This document shows positions 7,766-17,585 of a DNA stretch of 64,000 nucleotides, one piece after another. The notes under the pieces are model-generated. The model did not search any database. It worked only from the letters and a program-made list of their open reading frames with translations, and had not been told where the DNA came from. Origin of the DNA: Halobacteriovoraceae bacterium (lineage in GTDB: Bacteria; Bdellovibrionota; Bacteriovoracia; Bacteriovoracales; Bacteriovoracaceae); assembly GCA_020635115.1 (NCBI GenBank), contig JACKAK010000003.1, positions 1 to 64,000 of the forward strand. The letters are read 5' to 3'. Each line of letters begins with the position of its first letter. Position 1 is the stretch's first letter. Made by a program: the position numbers and the translations under genes.

Positions 7766-9169
7766 TTAAATATTAATAGCTCTATTATCAGTCGTTGCAA
7801 GAGAGGCCTCTTTGAACGCTTCAGAATATGTCGGATGTGCGTGGCAAGTTCTAGCAACGTCTTCAGCAGAGGCCCTATATTCCATTGCTAGTACAGCTTC
7901 AGCGATCATGTCTGCGGCCCTAGGGCCAATCATATGAACACCTAGAATTTCATCTGTATCTTTATGGGCCAAAACCTTAACAAAACCAAAAAATTCATTT
8001 GAAGCTCTGGCCCTTCCAAGGGCCTTAATGGGATAGCTCCCTTTTTTATATGAAATTCCGGCCTTTTTAAGTTCCTCTTCAGTACTTCCAACACTGGCCA
8101 CTTCTGGCCACGTATAGATAACAGAGGGTATAAGATTGTAATGTATGTGTGGTTTTTGACCTGCGATTTTTTCAGCGAGAACAACTCCTTCTTCTTCGGC
8201 CTTATGGGCCAACATTGCTCCAGCAATAACGTCTCCGATAGCGTATATATTAGGAATTGTTGTTTCAAATTCTGAATTTACTAAAATTTTTCCACGTTCA
8301 TCGGTTTTGATACCAATTTTTTCTAGACCTAGTCCTTCTGTATAGGCCTTTCTTCCCACTGCGACGAGGCAATAATCACCTTCGATAGAAATTTCTTCAT
8401 TGTTTTTTGTATTTTTAGCTTTTATCGTTACCGTTTTACCCTTGTTTGTAACTTCAGTAACTCCATAACCTGTATAGAGTTTAAATCCATCTTTTTTGAA
8501 AACTTTTGTGAGTTCTTTGGCTAAATCACCATCCATCATACCTACAAGAGAAGGTGCATATTCAACAACGCTTACTTCGGAGCCAAGTCTACGATAACAA
8601 GCACCAAGTTCTAATCCAATCACTCCTCCACCAATGACAACTAAATGTTTAGGTACTTCACCTAATTTTAAGGCCTCGGTAGAAGTGATGACACGTTTTT
8701 TGTCAATACTTACACCGGGTAAACTTGATGGTTTTGATCCTGTTGCAATGATAAATTTCTTTGAGTTCAAAATAATTTGCTCTTTTTGTGATTGTACTTC
8801 AAGAGTGTTTCTGTCTTTGAAGGATCCATGACCCTGAAAAACTTCAATTTTATTTTTTTTCATTAGATAGTTAATACCAGATGATGTATCAGATACAACT
8901 TTTGCAACTCTATCCATCAATTTTTTAAAATTTAATTTTACTTCACCTACTTCTATTCCATGGTCTTTGTGGCCTGTGAGTAATTCATGATAACGTTCTG
9001 AAGAATCTAAAAATGCTTTTGAGGGGATACAACCAACATTTAAGCATGTTCCGCCTAGGGTATTATATTTTTCAACGATTGCTGTTTTCATGCCTAACTG
9101 AGCACAACGAATGGCACAAGTGTACCCACCTGGGCCAGATCCAATTACAACTATATCAAATTCTTTCAT
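7766..9169 (-). CDS. lpdA: Dihydrolipoamide dehydrogenase (E3)
   Basis: Reoxidises the dihydrolipoyl arm of 2-oxoacid dehydrogenase complexes with NAD+. The FAD-binding opening IVVIGSGPGGYTCAI is followed by the redox disulfide motif GGTCLNVGCIPSK (Cys42 and Cys47), an NAD-binding GGGVIGLELG region, and the C-terminal HAHPTYSE motif with the active His-Glu pair. The chosen ATG gives 467 residues, the usual size; a longer frame to 9214 adds 15 residues without family support, while the chosen start has AAGG ten bases upstream. It follows sucB by 20 bases and completes a sucA-sucB-lpd operon, so it serves the 2-oxoglutarate complex and perhaps others. Confidence 0.96.
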   Translation of the reverse strand: MKEFDIVVIGSGPGGYTCAIRCAQLGMKTAIVEKYNTLGGTCLNVGCIPSKAFLDSSERYHELLTGHKDHGIEVGEVKLNFKKLMDRVAKVVSDTSSGINYLMKKNKIEVFQGHGSFKDRNTLEVQSQKEQIILNSKKFIIATGSKPSSLPGVSIDKKRVITSTEALKLGEVPKHLVVIGGGVIGLELGACYRRLGSEVSVVEYAPSLVGMMDGDLAKELTKVFKKDGFKLYTGYGVTEVTNKGKTVTIKAKNTKNNEEISIEGDYCLVAVGRKAYTEGLGLEKIGIKTDERGKILVNSEFETTIPNIYAIGDVIAGAMLAHKAEEEGVVLAEKIAGQKPHIHYNLIPSVIYTWPEVASVGSTEEELKKAGISYKKGSYPIKALGRARASNEFFGFVKVLAHKDTDEILGVHMIGPRAADMIAEAVLAMEYRASAEDVARTCHAHPTYSEAFKEASLATTDNRAINI

Positions 9170-9189
9170 TTTTTTGCCTTTCAATTTAA

Positions 9190-10389
9190 TTAAACATTTA
9201 TGAGCAATCGACAAGGATCTTCAAGAAGATCTTTGATTCTTTTTAGAAAGCTCACAGATTCTTTACCATCTACAATACGGTGATCATAAGAAAGTGCCAA
9301 ATACATAATTGGTCTAATGACAACTTGTCCATTCAAAGCGACTGGTCTTTCAACAATATTATGCATTCCAAGTATTGCTGATTGAGGTAGATTTAAAATA
9401 GGAGTAGACAGCATCGATCCAAAAACGCCACCATTTGTGATAGTAAAGGTACCGCCTTGCATTTCATCGATTGAAATTTTTCCATCTCGACCTTTTTTAG
9501 CAAGTCGTAAAATATCTTTTTCTATTTCAGCTAGAGTTAGTTGCTCAGCATTTCTTACTATAGGTACAACTAGTCCTTTTGGAGTTGAAACAGCGATACC
9601 TATGTCACAATAGTGATGGTAACGAATTTCATCACCATTAATCTGAGCATTAATATCTGGAAACTCTTGCAATGCCATACAAGCGGCCTTCGTAAAAAAA
9701 GACATAAATCCAAGTCCTACTTCATGTTTTTCTTTGAACATATCTTTATATTTTTTTCGAATTTGCATGACTTCGTGAAGATCAACTTCGTTAAAAGTTG
9801 TAAGCATTGCCGTTGTATTTTTAGCTTCAACTAGTCTTTTAGCGATTGTTTTTCTTAGCCTGGACATCGGTACATTTTCGACAGATCTTTCAGTTTTAGA
9901 TTCTGAAACAAGATGTGAATCAATTGAAGCAGGACGAGTAATATTTGCTTTCAAAGCATCTTCTTTGGTTATTCGTCCATCTTTGCCAGAACCTGAAATA
10001 TCTTTAGTTTCGATTCCTTTTTCTGAGAGAATTTTTTGAGCAGCGGGGGAGGCATATTTTTTCTCGTCGTAAAATTTATCGGCCCCTGATGGTTGTGGGA
10101 TGGGAGAAGTTTCAACTTCCTCTTTTTTAGGAGGAGAAGTTATCTGTTCATTGATTCCTGGTTCAATTGTACAAAGTAGCGCTCCAATATTTAAAGTATC
10201 ACCTTCAGAAGCGACAATCTTTAAAACGCCACCTTTTTCGGCCGGAACTTCAACGGTTGCTTTATCTGATTCGAGCTCGCAAATGGCCTCATCTTCTTGG
10301 ACAAATTCACCGTCACTTTTTAACCAAGTGACTAATGTTACTTCTGTTATCGATTCACCCACACTTGGGACTTTGATTTCAATCGTCAT
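9190..10389 (-). CDS. sucB: Dihydrolipoyl succinyltransferase, E2 of 2-oxoglutarate dehydrogenase
   Basis: Transfers succinyl groups from the E1-formed succinyl-lipoyl arm to CoA. Domains in order: one lipoyl domain (residues 1-77) with the modified lysine in ESDKATVEV (Lys43), a linker, a peripheral-subunit-binding domain (about 110-146, YASPAAQKILSE), and the acyltransferase core (about 170-399) with the catalytic SYDHRIVDG motif (His370, Asp374). 399 residues is the normal length. AAGGA precedes the ATG. It sits nine bases after sucA and 20 bases before lpd, a complete oxoglutarate dehydrogenase operon in the usual order. Confidence 0.96.
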   Translation of the reverse strand: MTIEIKVPSVGESITEVTLVTWLKSDGEFVQEDEAICELESDKATVEVPAEKGGVLKIVASEGDTLNIGALLCTIEPGINEQITSPPKKEEVETSPIPQPSGADKFYDEKKYASPAAQKILSEKGIETKDISGSGKDGRITKEDALKANITRPASIDSHLVSESKTERSVENVPMSRLRKTIAKRLVEAKNTTAMLTTFNEVDLHEVMQIRKKYKDMFKEKHEVGLGFMSFFTKAACMALQEFPDINAQINGDEIRYHHYCDIGIAVSTPKGLVVPIVRNAEQLTLAEIEKDILRLAKKGRDGKISIDEMQGGTFTITNGGVFGSMLSTPILNLPQSAILGMHNIVERPVALNGQVVIRPIMYLALSYDHRIVDGKESVSFLKRIKDLLEDPCRLLINV

Positions 10390-10398
10390 ATGATATCC

Positions 10399-13200
10399 TT
10401 ATTTAGTTTGAAATGATCTCGTTACTATGTCTTCTTGTTCTTTTTTATGTACAGAAGCAAAACCTGAAGCAGGAGAAGCTGAAATTTTTCGGGAGATAAT
10501 TTCAAAACCTCTAAACTCTTTGTATCTTAAAAGATAAGTCCAATAGCCCATATTTTCAGGTTCTTCCTGAACCCATATAAATTCTGCTTTTGAGTACTTC
10601 TTAAGGATGGCTTTCAATTGTTTATCTGCAAGAGGATAAAGCTGTTCAAGTCTAACAATTGCAATATCATCACGTTTATCTGCTAACTGTTTTTCTAATA
10701 GGTCAAAGTAAACTTTTCCAGTACACATTAGAACTCGTTTAACTTTTGTTTTTTTGGCAAAGGAGTCATCGATAATTTCCTGAAATTTTCCATTCGTAAA
10801 TTCTTCAACATTTGAAATACAATCTTTGTGTCTTAATAGTGATTTTGGAGTAAACACAATGAGAGGTTTTCTAAATGGAATAGCAACTTGCCTTCTGAGG
10901 GCATGAAAAAGATTTGAAGGTTTTGTTAAGTTGCAAACATACATATTTTCTTCAGCGGCCAATTGTAGATATCTTTCAGGCCTTGCTGATGAATGTTCTG
11001 GGCCTTGTCCTTCATAGCCATGTGGAAGAAGAACGACTAGATCAGAAGACATTTGCCATTTTGAATCACTTGAAGAAATAAACTGATCAAAGACGGGTTG
11101 AGCACAATTGGAAAAATCTCCAAATTGGGCCTCCCAAAGATTAATGTTGTTTGGACTTACAAGTGAGTAACCATATTCAAAACCTAAAACGGCATACTCA
11201 GACAGTAACGAATTATAAATATAAAATTTGTTTTCATTTTCGGCCAAAGAGGCCAGTGCACAGTAGGGCCTATTAGTTTTAGAATCAAAAACCATGGCAT
11301 GTCTATGAGAAAAAGTTCCTCTAATAACATCTTGACCCGAGATTCGAATCGTTCGTCCATCTTGCAAGAGTGACCCATAGGCCATCATCTCTGCAAGGGC
11401 CCAATCAATTTGCCCGTTATCAAATCTTTTTCGACGCTCTTCAATTATCTTCTGGGCCTTCTTTATTGGAGAAATTTCATCTGGAGTTGTGGATATTCTT
11501 TCAACAATTTTGGCAAGTTTTTCTTCACTCACCTGTGTTTCAGGAGATTCATCAAAATCACTTTTGTTTGATTTTCTCAACTTGCTCCACTCTTCATCAG
11601 GTTTTTGATAAAGATATTCAAGATCCTTTTGTTTGACTAAATCTAATCTCTCTTGAAGTTTTGTCCTAAAATGCGTTTGCATTTCTTTAGCTAAATTTGC
11701 TTCAATTTTATTTCCACCAACAAGTTTACTCACATAAATTTCTCTTGGATCTTGATGTTTTGCAATTAAGTCATAGAATGTCGGTTGAGTGAATTTTGGT
11801 TCATCTCCTTCATTGTGGCCGTGTTTTCTGTAGCAAACCATATCAATATAAACGTCTTTTTTAAATTTCTGACGATATTCCATAGCGAGCTCGACTGCAT
11901 AGATCACGGCCTCTACATCATCTCCATTAATGTGGATAATCGGAACATCAATGGCCTTTGCAACTGAAGTTGAATAAATCGAAGTTCTAGCATCAGTAAA
12001 ATCAGTTGTGAAACCAATTTGATTATTTATAACAAAGTGAATTGTTCCACCAACACTATATCCCTCTAAGTTAGACATCTGTGCTGTTTCATAAACAATA
12101 CCCTGACCTGCAATTGCAGCGTCTCCATGAACAATAATGGGACAAATTTTACTTGAATCATGTCCATAAACCTTATCAATTTGACCTCTTGTAAAACCGA
12201 TGGCCACAGGACTGACAACTTCTAAGTGTGAAGGGTTGGGCATTAATTTAAGATAGACATCATTTCCTGAACTGGATTTTGTTTTAGATCTAAAACCTAA
12301 GTGATACTTTACATCTCCATCACCAAGGGATAGATCAGGTCTAGCAGTTCCTTCAAATTCATTAAAAATATACTCATAAGTTTTTCCCATGATATTGGCC
12401 AAAACGTTCAATCTACCTCTATGGGCCATACCTATGACAAATTCATTAACACCTAAATCAGATCCTTTATTAATTATGGCGTCTAGTGCGGGAATAGCAC
12501 TCTCCCCTCCCTCAAGAGAAAATCTCTTTTGGCCTAGATATTTTAGTTGTAAGAAATTTTCAAACACAACGGCCTCGTTGAGTTTTTCCAATATTCTTTT
12601 TTTCTTTTCCAAAGAATGGTCAAAGCCTTGTATGGTTCCTTCAAAATGTTCTTTAATCCAACGCCTTTCTTGAGTGTTATTGATATGCATGTACTCTATA
12701 CCAATGCTTGAACAATAGGATCTTTTAAGATGTTCAATGACTTGCATAAGAGTGAGATTTCCCTCTCCTATAAATTTAGAAACTGAAAATTGTTTGTGGA
12801 GATCACTTTCTTCAAGTCCAAAATTTTCGATAAAGAGATAGGGATCGCGATTTCTTCTTGGCCGTATTGGATTAGTATCAGAAAGAAGATGTCCCCTAGC
12901 GCGATAAGATTGAATCAAACGAAAAACATGAATTTCTTTGTCTGTATCAGTTGTTGCGCCAGAGAAAACATGATTACTTTCTCCTGGAAAAACTTGAGCA
13001 TTTTCAGCATTTTCGATATTTGGATTTTTCATCTCAATTGGAAAATGTTCACTGCCAGAATTCAAAGCATATTCGAAGCCTTGAAAAAACTTTTTCCATG
13101 TTTCATCTACAGAGTCAGGATTATTTGAAAAATTTTCATAAAGAGCATCAACATAAGCATTATCTGAACCGGTGAGATGGGAGTTGTCTGACTTTTTCAT
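10399..13200 (-). CDS. sucA: 2-oxoglutarate dehydrogenase E1 component
   Basis: Thiamine-diphosphate enzyme that decarboxylates 2-oxoglutarate in the TCA cycle. 933 residues, the family's usual size. The N-terminus DNAYVDALYENFSNNPDSV is the E1 peptide that binds E2. Visible landmarks include GMAHRGRLNVLANI, the HGDAAIAGQG region, NNQIGFTT, CYRKHGHNEGDEP, the transketolase-like GQDVIRGTFSHRHA, and LLPHGYEGQGPEHSSARPER, all canonical. GAGG precedes the ATG, and a TATAAT lies about 65 bases upstream. First gene of the sucA-sucB-lpd operon. Confidence 0.97.
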   Translation of the reverse strand: MKKSDNSHLTGSDNAYVDALYENFSNNPDSVDETWKKFFQGFEYALNSGSEHFPIEMKNPNIENAENAQVFPGESNHVFSGATTDTDKEIHVFRLIQSYRARGHLLSDTNPIRPRRNRDPYLFIENFGLEESDLHKQFSVSKFIGEGNLTLMQVIEHLKRSYCSSIGIEYMHINNTQERRWIKEHFEGTIQGFDHSLEKKKRILEKLNEAVVFENFLQLKYLGQKRFSLEGGESAIPALDAIINKGSDLGVNEFVIGMAHRGRLNVLANIMGKTYEYIFNEFEGTARPDLSLGDGDVKYHLGFRSKTKSSSGNDVYLKLMPNPSHLEVVSPVAIGFTRGQIDKVYGHDSSKICPIIVHGDAAIAGQGIVYETAQMSNLEGYSVGGTIHFVINNQIGFTTDFTDARTSIYSTSVAKAIDVPIIHINGDDVEAVIYAVELAMEYRQKFKKDVYIDMVCYRKHGHNEGDEPKFTQPTFYDLIAKHQDPREIYVSKLVGGNKIEANLAKEMQTHFRTKLQERLDLVKQKDLEYLYQKPDEEWSKLRKSNKSDFDESPETQVSEEKLAKIVERISTTPDEISPIKKAQKIIEERRKRFDNGQIDWALAEMMAYGSLLQDGRTIRISGQDVIRGTFSHRHAMVFDSKTNRPYCALASLAENENKFYIYNSLLSEYAVLGFEYGYSLVSPNNINLWEAQFGDFSNCAQPVFDQFISSSDSKWQMSSDLVVLLPHGYEGQGPEHSSARPERYLQLAAEENMYVCNLTKPSNLFHALRRQVAIPFRKPLIVFTPKSLLRHKDCISNVEEFTNGKFQEIIDDSFAKKTKVKRVLMCTGKVYFDLLEKQLADKRDDIAIVRLEQLYPLADKQLKAILKKYSKAEFIWVQEEPENMGYWTYLLRYKEFRGFEIISRKISASPASGFASVHKKEQEDIVTRSFQTK

Positions 13201-13264
13201 TTTTCCTCATTTAAAACAAGACCAACAGGAATCTGCGCCATTTGTTTATTCATTAATTCACTTT

Positions 13265-13270
13265 ATTATA
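13265..13270 (-). promoter_or_regulatory. Consensus -10 box upstream of sucA
   Basis: A perfect TATAAT on the minus strand about 65 bases before the sucA ATG. No good -35 hexamer is found 17 bases upstream, so an activator or a degenerate -35 would be needed. Confidence 0.4.
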
Positions 13271-13389
13271 TCGCCTTCACGAGTATACTGTATGTAGAAG
13301 ACTTTGCCGTCTAAAACTAATCTTACTCATGTAAAAAAGCGAGGCAGATTATATAGACTAATAATCATAATGTCATCAAAAGGAAATTT

Positions 13390-14424
13390 ATGAAATATAA
13401 TCAATTGGGAGATACGGACCTTACCGTAAGTGAAATTTGTCTAGGAACGATGACCTGGGGTGAGCAAAATAACGAAAAACAGGCCCATGAACAGTTAGAC
13501 TTCGCATTTGAAAGAGGTGTTAACTTTATTGACACAGCTGAAATGTACCCAGTCCCTCCTCGAGAAAGTACTTATGGAAAAACTGAGCAGGCCATTGGGA
13601 AATGGGGCAAAATAAAAAATCAGAGAGATGAAATCGTACTGGCCTCCAAAATAGCGGGGCCAGGAGAAATGGTTCGCTATATTCGAGGTGGTTCGAGACT
13701 CACTTTGGCCCATATCCGTAAGGCCGTTGAAGAAAGTTTGCGTCGCTTACAAACAGATTACATTGATCTTTATCAATTGCACTGGCCAGATAGACATACT
13801 AATTATTTTGGTCAACTTGGCTATATGCCAAATTCAAATGAAATTGTTACACCTATTTTAGAAACCTTAGAAGCACTTCAAAAAATGAAATCCGAAGGAA
13901 AAATTAGACACATTGGAGTATCTAATGAGACTCCTTGGGGAGTCATGACATTTAAATATCTAGCTGAAACAAGAGGATTACCAAAGATTGTATCAATCCA
14001 AAATCCCTATAGTCTACTTAACAGAACTTTTGAAATAGGTCTTTCTGAAATTTCACATAGAGAAAAAATTGGACTTCTGGCCTACTCACCTCTGGGTTTT
14101 GGAGTTCTCACTGGAAAATACCTTGAAAGTATGCCGGCCAATGCGAGAATTACATTATTTCCTCGTTTTAGTAGGTACATGTCTGACGGTGGGATTGAGG
14201 CCACAAAAAAATATGTCGATTTAGCTCGAACTTATGAATTATCTCCAGCACAAATGGCATTGGCCTATGTAAACTCGAGGCCATTTCTCACGAGCAATAT
14301 TATCGGTGCAACAAATTTAGAACAACTCAAGGAAAATATAGAATCAGTTAATATAAAATTAAATGATGAAGTATTGGCAAAAATTGAAGAAATTCATCTC
14401 GAAAACAGCAATCCTTGTCCATAG
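13390..14424 (+). CDS. tas: Aldo/keto reductase, Tas type
   Basis: 344-residue NADPH-dependent oxidoreductase close in length and sequence pattern to E. coli Tas (346 residues). The opening YNQLGDTDLTVSEICLGTMTWGEQN, the catalytic Asp-Tyr stretch IDTAEMYPVPP, the Lys in VLASKIAG, and the His in LYQLHWPDR are all present, and the C-terminal IIGATNLEQLKENI is the NADP-binding element of the family. AAAGGA precedes the ATG. The physiological substrate of Tas proteins is not settled. It lies upstream of cstA on the same strand, 66 bases apart with a promoter between, so the two need not be one operon. Confidence 0.85.
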   Translation: MKYNQLGDTDLTVSEICLGTMTWGEQNNEKQAHEQLDFAFERGVNFIDTAEMYPVPPRESTYGKTEQAIGKWGKIKNQRDEIVLASKIAGPGEMVRYIRGGSRLTLAHIRKAVEESLRRLQTDYIDLYQLHWPDRHTNYFGQLGYMPNSNEIVTPILETLEALQKMKSEGKIRHIGVSNETPWGVMTFKYLAETRGLPKIVSIQNPYSLLNRTFEIGLSEISHREKIGLLAYSPLGFGVLTGKYLESMPANARITLFPRFSRYMSDGGIEATKKYVDLARTYELSPAQMALAYVNSRPFLTSNIIGATNLEQLKENIESVNIKLNDEVLAKIEEIHLENSNPCP

Positions 14425-14461
14425 TATGATTTCTATGCAAGATAGTATCCATTCATTTTAT

Positions 14462-14491
14462 TTGACATAAAAATATATTCCCTAGTAAAAA
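14462..14491 (+). promoter_or_regulatory. Sigma-70-like promoter of cstA
   Basis: A perfect TTGACA (14462-14467), an 18-base spacer and TAAAAA (14486-14491). Transcription would start near 14499, downstream of the first possible ATG (14491) and upstream of the ATG at 14530, which supports the latter as the cstA start. Confidence 0.55.
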
Positions 14492-14529
14492 TGGACTCCC
14501 AAACACTACTTCATTGGCCAGGAGAAAAT

Positions 14530-16194
14530 ATGAATGCCTCATATATTGCGCTTGGATGTCTTGTCCTTTTTGCTTTGGCGTATCGTTTTTACGCACGTTA
14601 TATCTCTACGAAAATCTTCCAACTTGACCTACTCAATGAAGAAAAAACTCCCGCTTTAAAATATGAAGATGGAATCGATTTTGTACCCACTAGAAAAGAG
14701 ATCCTGATAGGTCATCATTTTAGTTCAATAGCAGGAGCTGCACCTATCGTTGGGCCAGCAGTTGCGGCCATATGGGGGTGGGTACCTGCTATATTGTGGA
14801 TTGTCTTTGGAGTAATTTTTATTGGTGCTTGCCATGACTTTGGCACTCTTTTTGTTTCAATGAAAAATAATGGAAAATCTATTGCAGAATTTACCGAAGG
14901 CCTACTTGGTCTTAGGACGAAATATCTATTTCTTATTATCATTTTCTTTCTTGTTTGGATGGTTATTGCTGTATTTACATTAGTTATTGCAAATTTATTT
15001 ATCAGTTATCCAGCGTCAGTTATACCGATCAATTTTGAAATTATAGTTGCTGTTTTACTTGGACTTTATATCAATCATCATAAAGGTGATTTAAAAATAC
15101 CTTCGATATTAGCACAAATAGGTCTAATCATCATGGTTTTTGTTGGTACGAAGTATCCTATTTCACTAGATCCCCTTTTTGGACAAAGTTCACTTATGGC
15201 CTGGATAATTTTTCTTTTAATCTATAGTTTTATTGCTTCTGTTTTGCCTGTTTGGATGCTTCTCCAGCCAAGGGATTTTATCAATTCGCATCAATTATTT
15301 TTAGGGCTTGGATTGTTATTAGTAGGTTTATTTGTTACAAGTCCGACAATAGTTGCTCCGGCCATAAATCCAAATCCAGTTGGAGCTCCACCATGGTTTC
15401 CCTTTCTTTTCATTACGATCGCATGTGGAGCGATCAGTGGATTTCATGGACTTGTTTCTGGAGGAACGACAAGTAAGCAGATTCAAAAATGGACAGACGC
15501 ACGTCCAATTGGCTATGGCTCAATGCTTGGAGAAGGTTTATTAGCTTTAATTGCAACACTTGCAGTAACTGCTGGTTTTGAATCAAAAGCGCTTTGGCAC
15601 AATCATTATGCCACTTGGAACGCGGCCAATGGACTATCTGCAAAGATAAATGCCTTCGTTACAGGATCTTCAAAGTTTTTGAACAGTATTGGAATATCTG
15701 AAGACATTTCACAAACATTTATAGCTGTATTAATAATAAGTTTTGCAGCTACAAGTTTGGACACTGCTTGTAGAATCCAGCGTTATATTATTGCTGAATT
15801 TGGAGATGTTACAGGAGTTAAAGTTTTAAAAAATAGATATATTGGTTCTTCAATTGCAGTTTTATCAGCTCTATTTCTGATGCTAACAAGTGACGGTGGG
15901 AAAGGGGGGTTGCATTTATGGCCGTTATTTGGAGCAACAAATCAGATGTTGGCCGGATTAAGTTTGATCATAATTAGTGTCTATCTCTATAAAAATAGGA
16001 GACCATGTAAATCATTTCTTATTCCAGCATTTTTTATCTTGGCCATGACTTTCATGTCTTTAGTCTTGAATATACAACATTATTTAAATGAAAAGAAATT
16101 CCTTCTTCTTGTACTCGGAGTTTTTCTTACGCTTTCTCAACTTTGGATTATCATTGAATCTTTTTTTCTGCTAAAAAATCTAAAAAATAAGTAA
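14530..16194 (+). CDS. cstA: CstA-family carbon starvation transporter
   Basis: Polytopic inner-membrane protein of about 554 residues with some 14-16 hydrophobic segments. CstA proteins take up pyruvate and in some species peptides. The signature region is intact: HHFSSIAGAAPIVGPAVAA near the N-terminus, then HDFGTLF and an SGFHGLVSGGTTSKQI region, and WPLFGATNQMLAGLSL near the end. A frame opens 13 codons earlier at 14491, but AGGAG seven bases before 14530 and the promoter position favour the later start. Length is nearer the short Gram-positive/deltaproteobacterial CstA than the 700-residue E. coli protein. Convergent with the aldehyde dehydrogenase operon. Substrate not predictable. Confidence 0.9.
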   Translation: MNASYIALGCLVLFALAYRFYARYISTKIFQLDLLNEEKTPALKYEDGIDFVPTRKEILIGHHFSSIAGAAPIVGPAVAAIWGWVPAILWIVFGVIFIGACHDFGTLFVSMKNNGKSIAEFTEGLLGLRTKYLFLIIIFFLVWMVIAVFTLVIANLFISYPASVIPINFEIIVAVLLGLYINHHKGDLKIPSILAQIGLIIMVFVGTKYPISLDPLFGQSSLMAWIIFLLIYSFIASVLPVWMLLQPRDFINSHQLFLGLGLLLVGLFVTSPTIVAPAINPNPVGAPPWFPFLFITIACGAISGFHGLVSGGTTSKQIQKWTDARPIGYGSMLGEGLLALIATLAVTAGFESKALWHNHYATWNAANGLSAKINAFVTGSSKFLNSIGISEDISQTFIAVLIISFAATSLDTACRIQRYIIAEFGDVTGVKVLKNRYIGSSIAVLSALFLMLTSDGGKGGLHLWPLFGATNQMLAGLSLIIISVYLYKNRRPCKSFLIPAFFILAMTFMSLVLNIQHYLNEKKFLLLVLGVFLTLSQLWIIIESFFLLKNLKNK

Positions 16195-16199
16195 ACTTT

Positions 16200-16236
16200 T
16201 CATCTACTGAATTTGAGATAAATTTATCGTAGATGA
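16200..16236. terminator. Nested dyad between the convergent cstA and aldehyde dehydrogenase genes
   Basis: Eight-base arms TCATCTAC and GTAGATGA enclose a perfect 12-bp palindrome GATAAATTTATC (16217-16228). The right arm overlaps the end of the aldehyde dehydrogenase reading frame. There is no T-tract on either side, so a terminator role is only suggested by the convergent position. Confidence 0.3.
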
Positions 16237-17585
16237 TATGCTTTTGGATGGCAGAAAGCATATACACCATGCTTAGAAAGAGTCGAACCTAGGCCGGAAT
16301 GTCCCCTACCTGACCATGGTAAATAACCTGAAACTCGATCACAACAATTGAGATAACCTGTCCCTGAGTTAATTTGAGAAAGTATTTTATTTCCTCTTTC
16401 ATTGTTAGAGGTATAGACCGAAGAGGTTAAACCGTATTCACTATCATTCATCAAACGTATGGCCTCTTCATCATCTTTTACTTTTTGAATCCCTATGATT
16501 GGCCCAAATGTTTCTTTGATCATGACATCCATCTTGTGATTCACGTCAAGTAAAACAGTTGGTTCATAATAATTTCCTTCAGAATCAATTCTATTTCCAC
16601 CTGCTACGATTTTAGCACCTTTTGACACAGCATCTTTAATTAGTTGATCTAAGAAATCAAGATGACTGGCCCGAGTAATTGCTCCCATCTGAGTAGTAGA
16701 ATCCAAAGGATTTCCAACTTTTAATTTTTTAACAACCTCAACGAAATAATCAACAAATTCATCATAAATTTTTTCATGAACATAGACTCTCTCCACAGAA
16801 CAACAAGACTGACCATTGTTATAAAAAGCTCCCTCAACTACGGATTCAGCTGTTTGTTTAATATCACTTAATTGGTCTGTCACATATAAAGGATCTTTTC
16901 CACCTAGCTCTAGCCCTACTGGAACTAATTTATGAGCAACAGTTTCAGCAATTTTCTTTCCTGTTTCATAAGAACCAGTAAAAAAATAGCCATCAAGTGG
17001 AAGATCACAAAGCATTCTACCGACTTTCCCATCCCCATAAACGGCCAAAAAAACATTTTTTGGAACACCAGCTCTATGCAGGAGACGCTCTATGCTCTGT
17101 CCCACTAAGGTTGAAAATTCTGAAGGTTTATAAAGGACGGCGTTACCGCATATAAGTGCAGGAATAAAAATATTTATTCCTACAAGATAAGGATAATTCC
17201 AGGCAGAAATATTTGCAATCGTCCCAAGAGGTGAATAATCAATAACTTCTTGAGTATTACTTGCTTTATGTACTATCGAGGGTTTGAGAATTTCAGCTGA
17301 TTCATTCAGGAAAAATTCTATTTTAACGATGGCCCCATTGATTTCTCCTCTGGCCTCGTTGATTGGTTTTCCGACTTCACGACATAATTCTTCAGCTAAT
17401 TCATCTGCATGTTCGTCTAAGAGTTTAGAAAATCTTTTAATAATTTCTAATCTAGCACCAATTGGATGATTGGCCCAGGCCTTCTGGCCAGTCTGTAAGA
17501 TTTCATATTTTTTTTTCACACTCTCAAGTGTATCTTCTTTCACTTCTGAGATTATCTCATGATTTGCTGGATTTATAATTTTCAT
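16224..17585 (-). CDS. NAD(P)+-dependent aldehyde dehydrogenase (PuuC-like role)
   Basis: 453 residues, on the short side for the ALDH superfamily. Landmarks: ISAWNYPYLVG (cofactor and oxyanion Asn), FTGSYETGKKIAE, the general-base Glu in LELGGKDP, and the nucleophile in NNGQSCCSVERVYVH, where two Cys occur side by side. The C-terminal part has KETFGPIIGIQK. It is the last gene of a four-gene operon and overlaps the preceding hydrolase gene by 29 bases, so the two are translationally coupled. In the operon it would oxidise a gamma-glutamyl-aminoaldehyde to the acid, as PuuC does in putrescine catabolism; that substrate is inferred from neighbours only. Confidence 0.85.
   Translation of the reverse strand: MKIINPANHEIISEVKEDTLESVKKKYEILQTGQKAWANHPIGARLEIIKRFSKLLDEHADELAEELCREVGKPINEARGEINGAIVKIEFFLNESAEILKPSIVHKASNTQEVIDYSPLGTIANISAWNYPYLVGINIFIPALICGNAVLYKPSEFSTLVGQSIERLLHRAGVPKNVFLAVYGDGKVGRMLCDLPLDGYFFTGSYETGKKIAETVAHKLVPVGLELGGKDPLYVTDQLSDIKQTAESVVEGAFYNNGQSCCSVERVYVHEKIYDEFVDYFVEVVKKLKVGNPLDSTTQMGAITRASHLDFLDQLIKDAVSKGAKIVAGGNRIDSEGNYYEPTVLLDVNHKMDVMIKETFGPIIGIQKVKDDEEAIRLMNDSEYGLTSSVYTSNNERGNKILSQINSGTGYLNCCDRVSGYLPWSGRGHSGLGSTLSKHGVYAFCHPKAYHLR

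Noticed and set aside
12790..13128. 112-residue plus-strand frame opposite sucA
   Set aside because: The sucA reading is certain, and this frame has no start signal or domain.
14491..14529. Start of cstA at 14491
   Set aside because: The codons add an atypical stretch, overlap the likely promoter's -10 and lack a ribosome site, whereas 14530 has AGGAG.
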